DNA of 64,000 nt from Cepaea nemoralis (Eukaryota > Mollusca > Gastropoda > Stylommatophora > Helicidae). Every line of letters starts with the position of its first letter. Within the stretch, counting starts at the first letter, position 1. Shown here in pieces: positions 43,140 to 54,944 of this stretch. Location: positions 152,501-216,500 of the forward strand of contig JACEFZ010011456.1 of the NCBI GenBank assembly GCA_014155875.1, given 5' to 3'. The position numbers and the translations under genes were made by a program. A model generated the notes under the pieces. That model was not told the origin of the DNA. It searched no databases and saw only the letters and a program-made list of their open reading frames with translations.

Positions 43140-43505
43140 TAAGTCTTTCGCTCTTTATCTCCCATTAATGTATAGATAGTCAACTAACTCTGAGTCATTC
43201 TATCCTTTGCATATTCTCATGCAGTTCTATCCTTGTCTTTCCCACATTATTCATCTCTGTCTCTACTTCTATTCTCTATGTGTTCATTTGCCATGTGGAT
43301 TCCAGACAAAAGCCTTTCTATTTAGACTAGTCTCAAGTTTTCTGAATGTTTGTCTTATCCAGCGCCACCTTCATTTACTCACTTCTTAATTCACTAGTAT
43401 TTGTTTAGTTGTCTCTGTGAGCTCCATGTTGGTGATTCTGTCGTGCCATTTAAGTCCTTCTATTCTGCACAGGCACCAGTTAAAGAATGTTTGAAGTTTT
43501 TTTAC
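43140..43505 (-). mobile_element. LINE 3' fragment
   Basis: Reverse LINE terminus: 'cgctctttatctcccattaatg', 'tattcatctctgtctctacttctattctc' and 'gagctccatgttggtgattctgtcgtgcc', matching 23870-24400. It stops at the mariner derivative. Confidence 0.65.
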
Positions 43506-43506
43506 T

Positions 43507-44061
43507 AGGGGGCTTCAATTGAAAACCTTAAATTGTTTTGAGTGTGAATATACTTTGAAAAAGTACAGAACAAATGTATCATTTTTCGATGTAGTTACCA
43601 CTACATTCAATGCAAGTCCCCCAGCACCGATAAAATGCTGAAATTCCTGTAGAAAACAATTCTCTTGGTCGCATGTATAACCACTCATGCACCACTTGCT
43701 GTACCTCTTCACAAAAGTCACGCCATTCTGAAACTTCCTACTCCTCATACACTTGCTGGACTGACAAGATTGCATCACCATACTGGATCTTTATTCTCCG
43801 ACAAATTTCTATATGTTTCACCCCTTCACTGATAAAAAAACGGATAACATAACAAAACTCTGCTCCGCTTTGGTGCATGTCAAAAGTGGGGTGGCCATAT
43901 TGAAACTGTCCTTATGACATTAGCATGTATGCCTGCACTGTGATGTCACATGCTTAACACTTTTGATATCAACAATATTGACAGTATTGATATTACAAGA
44001 CAATGGCATGGTTATTGTAATTTATATCATACTTTTAAGGTTTTCATTTTAAGCCCCCTCA
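43507..44061 (-). mobile_element. Mariner-derived deletion element
   Basis: Inverted ends of about 24 bases (AGGGGGCTT.AA.TGAAAACC at both sides, two mismatches). On the minus strand the start of a mariner-type transposase (AEFCYVIRFFISEGVKHIEI, then KIQYGDAILSVQQV) is joined directly to its C-terminus (CEEVQQVVHEWLYMRP, then a Trp/Cys block and GNYIEK). The whole catalytic core is therefore deleted, leaving about 555 bases. A clear TA duplication is not visible. Confidence 0.8.
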
Positions 44062-44090
44062 TATGTTAATGGTACTAAGTGCCTTACCAA

Positions 44091-44165
44091 AAATAATAAT
44101 AATAATAATACAACCACCTGGTTAAATTAAAAAATAAGAATAATAATACAACCACCTGGTTAAGT
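44091..44165 (+). repeat. Short duplication next to exon 4
   Basis: The segment 'aataataatacaaccacctg' plus 'gttaa' occurs twice (about 44099-44124 and 44142-44166), ending about 20 bases before the exon 4 acceptor. Confidence 0.75.
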
Positions 44166-44186
44166 AATCGCTTGCTTTGTCCTCAG

Positions 44187-44366
44187 CTCCCAAACCACAA
44201 GTCTCTTGTGGAGCTAGCAGTCATTAGCGGCAACGACTTCACCTTGCCATTTCTCAACACCATCCAGACGTTTAAGGCTTCGTTCATGGGGCAGTTGGAA
44301 AAACTGGCACGCATGGTTTATGACAGTCGAGTCGCTGAAAAATGCCCGTTCTTTGGGCCTGTAATA
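44187..44366 (+). CDS. Asteroid/FAM120-like XPG-fold protein, exon 4
   Basis: It encodes residues 250-309 (LPNHKSLVELAVISGNDFTL through EKCPFFGPVI). SGNDF carries the Asp equivalent to FEN1 D233 in the helical clasp region after XPG-I. The acceptor is 'ttgtcctcag' and the donor 'ata|gtatgt'; phase 0 on both sides. An alternative donor two codons earlier (cct|gtaata) cannot be excluded. Confidence 0.85.
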
Positions 44367-44449
44367 GTATGTATTCTGGCATTTGTTTATTTTTTCGTTT
44401 ATCCTGTTGTACTACTATTGGCACCAGGCTGTCTTGAAAGACGATAGTT

Positions 44450-45115
44450 TGTTATATTGTGCAAAGCCTGAGCTTAATTGTAGAGATCATGTGTTGCCCA
44501 TACGGCACGATCCCTCTCTCGGCCTGCCTAGGTTACTCCAGAGGAAAGGTAACAACTATACATCTGGAACAAGAAAAGCTGCAGAAGCTGCCAGATCAGT
44601 AAAGCAATGCTTTTATTGTCCACCTGTTGGAGCTTCCATCCTAGACCAGTTGTTAACCAAGGCTTGGAGCTTGATCTGCCCTGTCACAACATTTAGTCTT
44701 TAGGTTGCATTTCCTTGCACCAGAATAAGGCTTGTACCCTCAGTTGTGCTCCTCCTCTCAAAGCCGTTGGCACAATGTGGGGTGTCGGGTTTGGTAATCG
44801 CAGCCCAACATTCGTTGCTAACAGAGAGCAGGTAGTACTGTCTACTGTCACACGGTAGCTCTGTCTTATTTGACGAAGACCTCATTATTTATCCTATTGT
44901 ATAGATGTAATTGAGTGTGAAAGGAGATTCATCATCATGATGTGCTGTGCTGAGTAGCGCAGGTGATAATATCCTTCACGGCCATCTTTATTCCCATGTT
45001 CTTGATAGGGTCAAAAGCTAATCATATTCTGTGCCACTTAGCCAACACATCCATCTTTTTCTCCCTCTGTCATTCCCTGACTCTAATTCCTGCAATTTAA
45101 AAAAAAAACTTTTTG
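44450..45115. other. Intron 4 stretch without assignment
   Basis: The frame at 44383-44703 includes KPELNCRDHVLPIRHDPSLG and RKAAEAARSVKQCFYCPPVG. The stretch is less AT-rich than the surrounding intron. I see no splice sites that would join it in phase and do not recognise it. 44890-45115 shows nothing clear. Confidence 0.35.
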
Positions 45116-45120
45116 TTTGC

Positions 45121-45262
45121 TAGCTTTTTTTTAACTTAAGCGCAGTCCATATACACGCTGCTACTTCTAGTAGCACCGGACTAATTTTTGCGTGTGGATT
45201 AGCTTCCCCTATTACCAGCATCCCTCACCATCAGGCGAACCCAGTCCGACTTGAGTCAAGAA
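45121..45262 (-). mobile_element. SINE, family A, 3' half
   Basis: Tail and body in reverse ('taagcgcagtccatatacac', 'caccatcaggcgaacccagtccgactt'). It joins at 45262 to the dispersed repeat also seen at 8146-8445. Confidence 0.75.
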
Positions 45263-45385
45263 CCAACATCAAAGCACTCTGGACATTCCTATACATGCTC
45301 TGTCCTCATCTTCAACAGCCAGAGAAGAGTCCCATTACTAATAGTACCAGTAGCAGTCTGATTATGTGTCCATCTAGATAGATCT
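45262..45385. repeat. Dispersed repeat, second copy
   Basis: The stretch 'agaaccaacatcaaagcactctggacattcc' through 'agtaccagtagcagtctgattatgtg' matches 8152-8270. Confidence 0.5.
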
Positions 45386-45425
45386 GTTTGTTCTCATTTA
45401 TAATTAATTTGTAATGTTTTTTTGG

Positions 45426-45665
45426 TTTTTTTCATATCCTTTTTACAGGAAATCGCTGTCAGCACCAGCATATTACTGCTGTTGTTGATGTCTTGGCAAC
45501 ATTATGTTCAGTAGTTTGCCATTGCTGTCTGAATGACCAGTTCCTATACCAATTCGTTAAAACCCAGTGTGAGGTTGTCTGCTGCCAAATCAGTCGCAGC
45601 TGTGTTTCAAAGCAGGTAAACGGAATTACGAACCGCGTCTGTAATGCCTTTGCCACAGAGACCGG
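45426..45665 (-). mobile_element. tRNA-derived SINE, family B
   Basis: Reverse copy from the tail ('tcatatcctttttacaggaaatcgc') to the head ('ctttgccacagagaccggc'). Confidence 0.75.
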
Positions 45666-45771
45666 CTAATTTGTAATACTTCTCATGTATACATTCATGT
45701 TCAAAGTGAATAAGTGCTTTTCAGCTTATTTGTTACATATTCAAGTTTTGCACCCGTACTTTGCTGCAATC

Positions 45772-45850
45772 TTCCCATAGTCTCATTTGTCTGTAAATGC
45801 GTACTTCTCTTCCCATGGTCTCATTTGTCTGTAAATGCGTACTTCTCATG
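45772..45850 (+). repeat. Two tandem copies of a roughly 39-bp unit
   Basis: 'cttcccatagtctcatttgt' plus 'ctgtaaatgcgtacttct' is present twice in direct succession. 45851-46033 shows nothing else. Confidence 0.8.
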
Positions 45851-46033
45851 ATGTGAAGAGAGATCATGGGGATAATTTCTTCTTTGGAGATGTTCATTGT
45901 TGAGACTTCTGTAAGAAGCCTGAGGTTTGAACTATTTAAAAGTATCAGAAAATTAGGCTGTCTTGAGCAAATAACAATATAATATGTTATGCTATGTCAA
46001 ACAGTGTCAAGTGTCACTGGGCATTCCCATGCA

Positions 46034-46655
46034 TGGTCAGTCATCTGATGCAGCAGTCATTCCAAAGTATTTCTGCTCAGTGTTCCCATGGTCAGTCATC
46101 TGATGTAGCAGTCATTCCAAAGTATTTCTGCTCAGTGTTCCCATGGTCAGTCGTCTGATGCAGCAGTCATTCCAAAGTATTTCTGCTCAGTGTTCCCATG
46201 GTCAGTCATCTGATGTAGCAGTCATTCCAAAGTATTTCTGCTCAGTGTTCCCATGATCAGTCGTCTGATGCAGCAGTCATTCCAAAGTATTTTTGCTCAG
46301 TGTTCCCATGATCAGTCGTCTGATGCAGCAGTCATTCCAAAGTATTTTTGCTCAATGTTCCCATGGTCAGTCATCTGATGCAGCAGTCATTCCAAAGTAT
46401 TTCTGCTCAGTGTTCCCATGATCAGTCATCTGATGCAGCAGTCATTCCAAAGTATTTTTGCTCAATGTTCCCATGGTCAGTCGTCTGATGCAGCAGTCAT
46501 TCCAAAGTATTTCTACTCACTGTTCCCATGGTCAGTCGTCTGATGCAGCAGTCGTTCCAAAGTATTTCTGCTCAGTGTTCCCATGTTCAGTCATCTGATG
46601 CAGCAGTCATTCCAAAGTATTTCTGCTCACTGTTCCCATGGTCAGTCATACAGCA
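46034..46655 (+). repeat. 55-bp minisatellite, about 11 units
   Basis: Unit 'tcagtcatctgatgcagcag' plus 'tcattccaaagtatttctgctcag' plus 'tgttcccatgg', with only scattered point differences. Located in intron 4. Confidence 0.95.
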
Positions 46656-46876
46656 GTATTAAGTGATCCTATCTCAACCAACTCATGCCAAGTGATCCTA
46701 TCTCAACCAACTCATGCCAAGTGATCCTATCTCAACCAACTCATGCCAAGTGATCCTATCTCAACCAGCTCATGCCAAGCGATCCTGTCTCAACCAACTC
46801 ATGCCAAGTGATCCTATCTCAACTAACTCATGCCAAGTGATCCTATCTCAACCAACTCATGCCAAGTGATCCTATC
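46656..46876 (+). repeat. 29-bp minisatellite, about 7 units
   Basis: The unit 'ctcatgccaagtgatcctat' plus 'ctcaaccaa' begins as soon as the 55-bp array ends; the two units are unrelated. Confidence 0.93.
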
Positions 46877-47002
46877 TTTCACTGTCTCTCCTACAACTCC
46901 CTACTTGTCCTCTTTATATTATTCACACTTGTCTCTGATTCTCTTCTCTGTGTGTTATAGGTCCCCTATTTCATATTCCCTGTGCATTCCAGAGAAGGGT
47001 CT
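46877..47002 (-). mobile_element. LINE 3' fragment, left part (split by LTR element 2)
   Basis: The stretch 'tattattcacacttgtctctgattctcttctctgtgtg' through 'gtgcattccagagaagggtct' matches the LINE terminus. It resumes at 54898 after the LTR element. Confidence 0.75.
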
Positions 47003-47519
47003 TGTCAGGGTCTTAAACTTGGCTCGCTAACCTAACACATGTGAGACAGTACAAGTACAACGTGATTTGACTTGAGACTCAACGACACAACGTTCAACGG
47101 ATTTATTTACAGATCATATACAGTACGATGATCACTACAAGATATACATGATACTTCAAGACACTTACATACACAATACAGCTCACAGTCTTTCTCTCAA
47201 GATGTCCAGACACTCGACGTTCATGCACAGAAACCACACAACGCCTTTCTCTCATCATGCGTCCAGTCGAGTCGACGTCCCAGAGCTGTCTCCCTATAGC
47301 TCGCACCTTGCCTCCCACCTGAAGTGGCTTCACGAGGCATGCGTGCGTCTTGCGTCGTCCTTGCCTGACCGCTGGCCGTCTCGTCAGCCAGCAACCTGCA
47401 GGCAGGTAACTACTACTCGCCTGGCAGCTTAACGAAGTTACGGCATCCCTGCTGGGGACTAAGTCGCCTGGCGGGCGTAACGATGTCACTGCATCACTGC
47501 ACTGTTCTAGACTCTGACA
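47003..47519 (-). repeat. 3' LTR of element 2
   Basis: 517 bases with TG...CA ends. A minus-strand AATAAA lies at 47102-47107. The polypurine tract is the complement of 47520-47532 (GCCGGGGGAGCA). Confidence 0.93.
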
Positions 47520-48881
47520 TGCTCCCCCGGCAACTTCATGAAAGATGTCATCTTTCATGTTTCATATATGTACACACCGGGTTAATATTTTAACCTTGTC
47601 AGAGTCAACCCTTCTGTTGTTATATACATTGGTAATAGAATACATAGAAATACACATCTGCCATAGAAACATATAAGAAATGAAAGTTGTATTCAACGAC
47701 ATGTGGTGTTCAACCTTTAACACTAGTCAGGCTTCATCCTCTCGATGGCTGATTACCTCAATTGCATTATTGACCCAGTCAGATCGGTAGTACCAGCTTC
47801 ACGCATCTACCTCGCAGCCTCAAAAAAAAACGTAATAATATGGTTCTTGAAACAAAAACCATCAGGCTAGACCGAAATACGGCTTTATAAAAGTCGCATT
47901 AAACGCTCAAACCCTGACCTCATTTGGCCAGGAGCTCTTGTGTTGGTCTGCAATGTCGGCAACCCTCTGCCATGCCCAGTAGATGGCTACCTGGTGTGTT
48001 AACAATCTGGCAACAACATGGCTATTTATATACAACACATTACAGTATACATTTCAAATTATGGCTCTTTATGTAATGATGTAATAACAAATAAATGAAA
48101 GGGGAATAATTTCAATATTTATGACATATAATATTTTACAATAAATATTCTATTTCTTAGCATCATCGCTTGACGTTTCTTCATACTAACGAGAAAAAGT
48201 CGGTAGTATGAATACATTAATCAAGATATGATTCTAAGATTACACTACATAAATATATAAACACACAATTCGTGTATTCAAACTTGTTGATTCCTAAAGA
48301 TTTTAGAATCGTCATAGCTTTTTAAACTTTTATTTGTCGTCTGCTAATTTTGCTCTAAATTTCTAACTAATCCGGAAGTACACACGAGCACTAAACAGCT
48401 GATGTTGAAGCTTGTAGAACACACTTGTTCCAGTCTGATGTAGTTACGGAAAGTACAATGTTCTAATCGTTCATGTGTTGGATGTTTCACTGTAAAACCT
48501 TCTGGATTACGATTGACTGCAGTGGTGTAGCTGTCAATGTTTAGGTCACACGTTCACACACGTATTTAAAATATCCCTGGAATGTTCCACACGCAAATGC
48601 CACTGTCAAATTGGATAGTTCGCTTACGGTAAGTTTTTGAGCGAATGTGGCACTGTTCTTGTTCGTAATATATACAATTAATAAAGTTCGCTTTCTACCA
48701 CACACTACACAATTATACACGACAATCACTACATGAATTAGTAAAATAAGAACACTATATATATTGGGAGTAATCCCTATCACATGACATAGTAGACTTT
48801 ACACAGCTTTTTGTGAATGGAAAAAAAAATATTCACTGATGGATGGCTGTGTTAATCTGAGTGTATTTTCTCACACTGCAC

Positions 48882-49688
48882 TCAGACATTGGTGCTTACT
48901 GGGTCGGTCGGACAACGGGACAACAGATCGGCGATCGTGTTGGTTCTGCCTGGAATATGTCGAACCTCGAAGCTGTAATCTTGGAGTTTAAGAGACCAGC
49001 GCGCTACCATCTGGTTTGAAGGTACACCTGAATTTATAAATCGCAACGGGCTGCTGTCAGATTCCACGATGAAATGGCGTCCTAGAAGGAATCTGGACAA
49101 TTTAGTTATACCCACCACTAATGCTAGGGCTTCCAACTGAGGTATTGACTAAGCCTGTTATCTGGGTTTTAGCTTCCTGGATACGAAGTACACGGGATGG
49201 AGGATGTTATTGTGCTCTTGCAACAAGACTGCTCCAATCGCCACGGAGCTCGCGTCTGTCCGCAATCTGAAAGGTAAATGGAGATTGGGCAATTTCAGGA
49301 TGGGATTATGTAAGCTATTATCAGAAAAACAAGATAATACTTTACGGAATGCAAATTTTAGGCATTCATTGCTTACAATTTTCTCCGGTTTATCTTTTGT
49401 TAGTAAGTTAGTAAATACTTCGGTCAGTTCGGAAAAATCAGGAATGAACTGCCGGTAATAATTTATCAGTCCCAACAAACTTCTGACTTGTTTTTTCGTA
49501 GTCGGAAGTGAGAGTTTTAGTATCTTGGACACAATGTTATCGTCTGTCGTGACAAAGCCATTGGATATTTTGTACCCCAAGAAGGATATTTCCTGGTAGG
49601 CTATGTCTACTTTTGCAGGCTTTACCGTCAGTCCGTGCTGTCTAATGCGTTCAAATGTCTGTTCTAATGTCTTTATGTGCTCTGTCAT
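48882..49688 (-). pseudogene. Element 2: RT C-terminal half and RNase H
   Basis: Two frames (49158-49688 and 48882-49136) form one domain string: FLGYKISNG and VRSLLGLINYYRQFIPDF in the RT thumb, then RTDASSVAIGAVLLQE, EALALVVGI, FIVESDSSPL and NTIADLLSRC of RNase H. Two in-frame stop codons close together (about 49140-49158) separate the frames. The RT catalytic box (YIDD) lies just upstream at about 49708-49720 and is out of frame with the main ORF by one base. 47533-48881, between RNase H and the LTR, contains no env-like frame. Confidence 0.9.
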
Positions 49689-49713
49689 TGTCTCTGTGTG
49701 AACACAGATGTCG

Positions 49714-52700
49714 TCAATATAGCAAATTGTTAGGAATGTCTACTAGTAAAAGTCGTGTCATACGTACGAATGTGGCTGGGGCATTGACAAGCCCAAATAG
49801 AAGTTTGCACCATTCGTACAGTCCCCAAGGTGTGGCAAATGCTGTCAGATGTCTGCTCTGTTCATCTACCGCTATTTGCCAATATCCTTTAGTCATGTCT
49901 ACCTTCGTAAAGAACCTAGCGTCTGTCAGTTCTGTCAGTAGATCGTCAGAGTTAGCCATTGGCTCAAGATCTAGAAGAGTTATTTTATTGAGCTTCCTAT
50001 AGTCGACACACAGTCTTATCGTGTTGTCCTTTATGCGTACTATGACCATTGGAGATGAGAAGTCTGATTGGGATCGTCTTATGATGTTGTTTTTCTCTAA
50101 GTTGATGATCTCCTGATGTAGGTGTTCTTTGTAATGTAATGGAATGGTGTATGGTCTGCATCTTATGGGTGTGTTTGACGTGAGTGTGATGTGATGCTGT
50201 ACTAATTCTGTTTGTCCTGGGTTGTTAGAGAAGATGGTGTTGTACTGTTGTATTAGCTGTTTGCAACTGTCTGTTTCTGCTTGAGTTAACTTTGGGTTGA
50301 TTTTGATCTCCTTCAAGCAGTTTGTCGTGTCTAATGCAGGTGTTGGAATTTCGTCACTAGCCTCGTCATCTTCACTGTCTATTATCACTGTACAAGCTGT
50401 TGTATCATCTTGTTCGTTGTCTCTGTTGTAGTATGGTCTTAGCATATTTATGTGGAATATTTTGTGTTTGTCTTTTATTTGGATCTCATAGTCTACAGGT
50501 GAAATCTGTCTCGTCACTTTAAAAGGTCCCTGCCAAGACTCAGTCAATAAATGTCTGTCACTAGGTAATAGAAGAAGAACGTCCTGTCCAGGTGTCAACG
50601 TTATTGTCCTGTTACCTTTGTCAGCATACTGTCTATAAGTAGCCCCAGATAATTTTAGTGCATTCTTTGCAATTATACAAGAATTGATGATTCTTTCACG
50701 CAATGATGTAACATATACGTATGATGATATGGGTTTAAGTACTGGAGTAGAGTCAGTTAACATTTGGTGATAAATAGTTAATGGGCCACGTGGTTTGGCA
50801 CCATAGATAAGTTCAAAAGGAGAGAAACCGGTACTAGAATGTGGTACCTCGCGATAAGCAAAAAGAATAGCTGGTAGATATACATCCCAGTTATTGGGGT
50901 GCTCTTGCGTGACTTTTGCAAGCATGTGCTTTAAATCGCCGTTAAATTTTTCTATAATTCCACTAGAGTGAGGATGGTACGGGGAATTGAAACATTGCTT
51001 CACTCCCAACATTTTGGTGAAAGCTTGGGTAGATGTGGCGATAAACTGAGTACCCCTATCTGATTGGATAGTGTCTGGAAATCCTATCCGAGAAAAAATA
51101 TGGAAGAAAACTTCCATTATATCATTGGCAGTTATTTTCTTTAGCGGAATAGCTTCCGGCCAGCGGCTACATTGATCAATGACAGTTAGAATATATTTAT
51201 TCCCTCTAGTTGTTGTATGATTGAGAGGGCCCACTATGTCAACAGATAATTTTTCAAAAGGTCGACTGGCTAAGTCAGTGACTTGTAACTTTGCCTGTGG
51301 GTGTTTACCTTTTTTCACCAGTTTCTGGCAGGTGTCACAACTTCTGCAATATTCTTTAATGTCATTGCAAAATTTGGGCCAATGAAACTGTGTTAATAAT
51401 CTTGATCTGGTCTTAGCGTATGCCATATGCCCTGCAAGAGGTATATCATGGGCAAGATGTAAGGCTTGCCTACGATAATTAGTTGACAAAACAGTTTGCT
51501 CTGTGGTGTTGTCACCTCTGGTATAATACCTGGTGAGGATATCATTTTTCACAGCAAAATGCCATTTTGCATTCTTGGTTACCTTTGGCTTTTGGCCGAT
51601 CAGATTAAAATATTTTAACAATGAAGGGTCAGCCTTTTGAGCTGTTACAAACGTTTCCTTCATGGTGTTAGTAGGTAGTGATACTGGGCTGAGCATTTGT
51701 ATAGCCTCAGTTTGATTACTTTCATCTTGCACTCTAGCAGTAGATCTAGTTACTGCGTTCACACATTCAATGATATCAGATGGTGATGAAACAATGTTAT
51801 CAATGATGTCATGAGATCTTAGTGCTACATTAGCTACCATACATTCAATAGGTGGTGTAACATTATCAATGATGACATTGGATGGTGATGTTATGCTATC
51901 ATCAATACACAGAGATGTTATGTCATGAGGTTTATCATTCACCTCTGGTAAATTTCCAATTATTACATCACACACTGGGTTTGTTAATGCAGCGCACTTT
52001 ACTTTCCCAGTGAGGAAAGGTGTTTCAATATATGCCCATGCTAGTGGGTATTTCTCAATATTGCCTGAGAATGTTCTGCATGTTACGTGCCTGCCTGTAT
52101 AGTCTGTAGGCATTATGAACGTTCTCTTCAGACCAATAAGTGAGCTGCCCGTGTCCCGAAGGACTGTAGCCGACTTGCCATTCACGTATCCGTGATGGAC
52201 GTTTATCTTGCCTTTAGAATCTACTACCAAATTAGCTTCTTCATTGGCAATAGGGATGGCGTGACCGCATGTTAAAATACCATCTTCATAAAAGGTGTTA
52301 CAAACAGAACATTTATTTGCGTTAAACATGTCAAAAGCCTGTGCTGAGTTCACAGGATGTTTCTCTGATTGTTCTTCATCTGACGATGAACTGTCAAACA
52401 AGGCGGCATTTGCTTTGTTGGTCATTTGCCTGCCTTTACAATCCTGGCGATAGTGTCTGTACGCCTTACAGAGAAAACATTTACGCAAATTTCTGAAGGA
52501 TCTACGCTCCTTATCTTGTCTGTTTACCATGTTTTGTAGATAAGTGTGATATGCGGGGTTCTTGTCGCACATCTCACCTTGATGATGTGAAATTTTACAA
52601 TATTTACAGTGATTATACTTCTCAGAAGTAGGCTTATGAGGTTTCTGCCTACTATAGGGCTTGTCATAGTTAGCCGATGCTACAAAATTTATGTCAGTAG

Positions 52701-53295
52701 CTTCACTGGCAAAACAATGTTTGTTGGCTGTGTAATACGCCGAACCACGTCTCTCAATCTCATCTACACTAGTGCATTCATTCTCCTGCAAAAATTTTGA
52801 AAATGCTGATGGAATGGATGAAATGACTTTATCTCTAATGATCAGATCTTCTAATCTTTGATAATTTTTGTCAATTTTAGCTGCTGAAGTCCATTTGGTA
52901 AATATATCTCGGACTAAGCAGAGGTAATCAGAGAAAGTCTGAGTCGGTTTTGGACTCAACTTGCTGAATTGTTCTCTGTAACCTGCCTCATCTAACATAA
53001 AATGTGCCATAATCTTTGATTTCAGATAATGGTAGTCTTTTCTGAGGTCTTTGGGGATGGTCTCAATGACTTTAAGAGGCTCCCCTGATAAACTCCTCAT
53101 ATAAACAATATTCCATTCAGACAGTGGAACCTGGTAATGTTCCATTAAAGTTTCAAAATTTTGGGTAAAGGCTGCGATGCAGTCACCCGAGGTATAATTA
53201 CGTACAATACCTTGATATTTCTTGTACTGGTTTTCTTTCTCCAGTCTCTCAGATTTCTTAGACTCTTTGTTAATGGCAGTCTCAGTATCTATCAA
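49714..53295 (-). pseudogene. Element 2: Gag-protease-integrase-RT polyprotein (1193-codon frame)
   Basis: One uninterrupted frame holds, in order: the capsid-like SCAN-related region (residues 20-200), two zinc-knuckle-like clusters (CKYCKISHHQGEMC at 52568-52609, CFLCKAYRHYRQDC at 52439-52480), protease LRDTGSSLIG (DTGS at 52144-52155), the integrase zinc region (HDIPLAGH...CRSCDTC), the integrase core SVDIVGPL / SDRGTQF / GIIEKFNGD (the second Asp and the Glu are 35 residues apart), a GPF module (SWQGPFKV), and RT to FATPWGLYEWCKLLFGL. It is cut from its N-terminal 94 residues by a one-base shift at about 53285 and from the rest of RT by another near 49715. Confidence 0.93.
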
Positions 53296-53566
53296 GTTGT
53301 TTCATCTTTAACTGTACCTCCAGTTCTTCTCTCTTACTCTGAGCTGCTATTTCTGCTTGCTTTAAAGCTGCGTCAGTTTCTGCCTGCTTTAATGCTCTTT
53401 CAGCTGCTCTTTCATCGCGTTCAGTAGCTTTCTCGCGAAGGTATTCAGAGTATTTATTCTCACTCCTTTTCATTAGTTCATCACCTGTTAACTGTAACTT
53501 TAACCCCATATCGATGAAATCATTTAATGAAGAAATGATGGAAAATGCAAATGAAATACCAGCCAC
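53282..53566 (-). pseudogene. Element 2: Gag N-terminus
   Basis: 94 residues starting at a Met before AGISFAFSI. It is rich in Ala, Glu and Lys with heptad-like spacing (ERDERAAERALKQAE), a probable coiled coil, as in element 1. It ends through a one-base frameshift relative to the main polyprotein. Confidence 0.85.
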
Positions 53567-54352
53567 ACAATTTGTTATAAGTGGTTAGTAAAGTAAACAA
53601 TTTACAATTGTGTTCTATTGACAATACGTGCCTAAATTTGCATCCTTAAAGTATATGAAAAGAAAAATATACTCAAGTGCCCTGGATGCGGTGAAGAACG
53701 GTTAGAAATCGGGCTAGGAACTGTAGGGTCGCTACTTCGAAAACACAAATGACCTCTACGGGCAAGGTTTCAGATGGTACAGAAAACCTGCTTTGTTTTT
53801 GGAGGAAATAAATTAGCGTCTATTTGATGTGGTGTGCCTGCTTGTCACTAAGTATTGATTAGGTTTGTATGGCGTTGAGTGTAATTGTAGGTCGTAAGTT
53901 TGTCCGTCAACAATTTTTTTTTTTTAAAACACAAGTCACTTTCTTTCCAAAACTTTCTGCGTTCTACAACTCAATTCACAAAGACAATCTACATATATCT
54001 CAACACTCTACAACATTGATGACACATCACTTACATCAAGATGACATTCAGTAAGGACATAGACATCAAGTTTACAAGATGGCGACAAGGTCACAATGGC
54101 GACAAGATCACAATGTCGACAAGGTCAAAACGGTGACAAGTTCAACAATCACGAATGTTTTACACGTTTACAAGATCAAACAATATGTATGCACTGTACG
54201 TTTACAAATAGTCTCCATGTTTAAACAATGTAGTAATTTATCAATAAGAGCCTTCCACGATCACATTTACATGTACTATAACGTTTGACAAAAATTCTAA
54301 GTTCACAAACTCTAGTTTTAAATGTTAATCACATAAACACGTTCATTTCAAA

Positions 54353-54370
54353 GCCGGACGAATGCCACCA
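54353..54370 (-). promoter_or_regulatory. Candidate primer-binding site of element 2
   Basis: Minus-strand TGGTGGCATTCGTCCGGC starts ten bases inside the 5' LTR, matching the place and pattern of the site in element 1. The tRNA is not identified. Confidence 0.45.
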
Positions 54371-54380
54371 CGTCCACACA

Positions 54381-54897
54381 TGTCAGGGTCTTAAACTTGG
54401 CTCGCTAACCTAACACATGTGAGACAGTACAAGTACAACGTGATTTGACTTGAGACTCAACGACACAACGTTCAACGGATTTATTTATAGATCATATACA
54501 GTACGATGATCACTACAAGATATACATGATACTTCAAGACACTTACATACACAATACAGCTCACAGTCTTTCTCTCAAGATGTCCAGACACTCGACGTTC
54601 ATGCACAGAAACCACACAACGCCTTTCTCTCATCATGCGTCCAGTCGAGTCGACGTCCCAGAGCTGTCTCCCTATAGCTCGCAACTTGCCTCCCACCTGA
54701 AGTGGCTTCACGAGGCATGCGTGCGTCTTGCGTCGTCCTTGCCTGACCGCTGGCCGTCTCGTCAGCCAGCAACCTGCAGGCAGGTAACTACTACTCGCCT
54801 GGCGGCGTAACGAAGTTACGGCATCCCTGCTGGGGACTAAGTCGCCTGGCGGGCGTAACGATGTCACTGCATGACTGCACTGTTCTAGACTCTGACA
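54381..54897 (-). repeat. 5' LTR of element 2
   Basis: 517 bases, nearly identical to the 3' LTR (differences near 54489, 54684, 54802-54805 and 54873). Confidence 0.93.
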
Positions 54898-54944
54898 GTC
54901 TTTCTAGAGATGCTATTATCAGGATTTCTCAGTGTGTGTTCTTG

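Larger units (their letters stand above)
47003..54897 (-). mobile_element. LTR retrotransposon 2, same lineage as element 1
   Basis: A 7.9-kb minus-strand element in intron 4. Its LTRs (47003-47519 and 54381-54897, both 517 bases) differ at about five to ten positions by eye, so insertion was recent. Flanks share gtct (46999-47002 and 54898-54901), a 4-base duplication; a 5-base version would be imperfect. It inserted in a LINE 3' fragment whose halves flank it. Gene order is gag, protease, integrase, RT, RNase H, as in element 1, but the two elements are clearly diverged in DNA and protein, so they are separate subfamilies. Confidence 0.94.

Noticed and set aside
47148..47432. 94-residue plus-strand frame repeated at 54526-54810
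   Set aside because: It is repeated only because it lies in the two LTR copies of element 2, antisense to the element.
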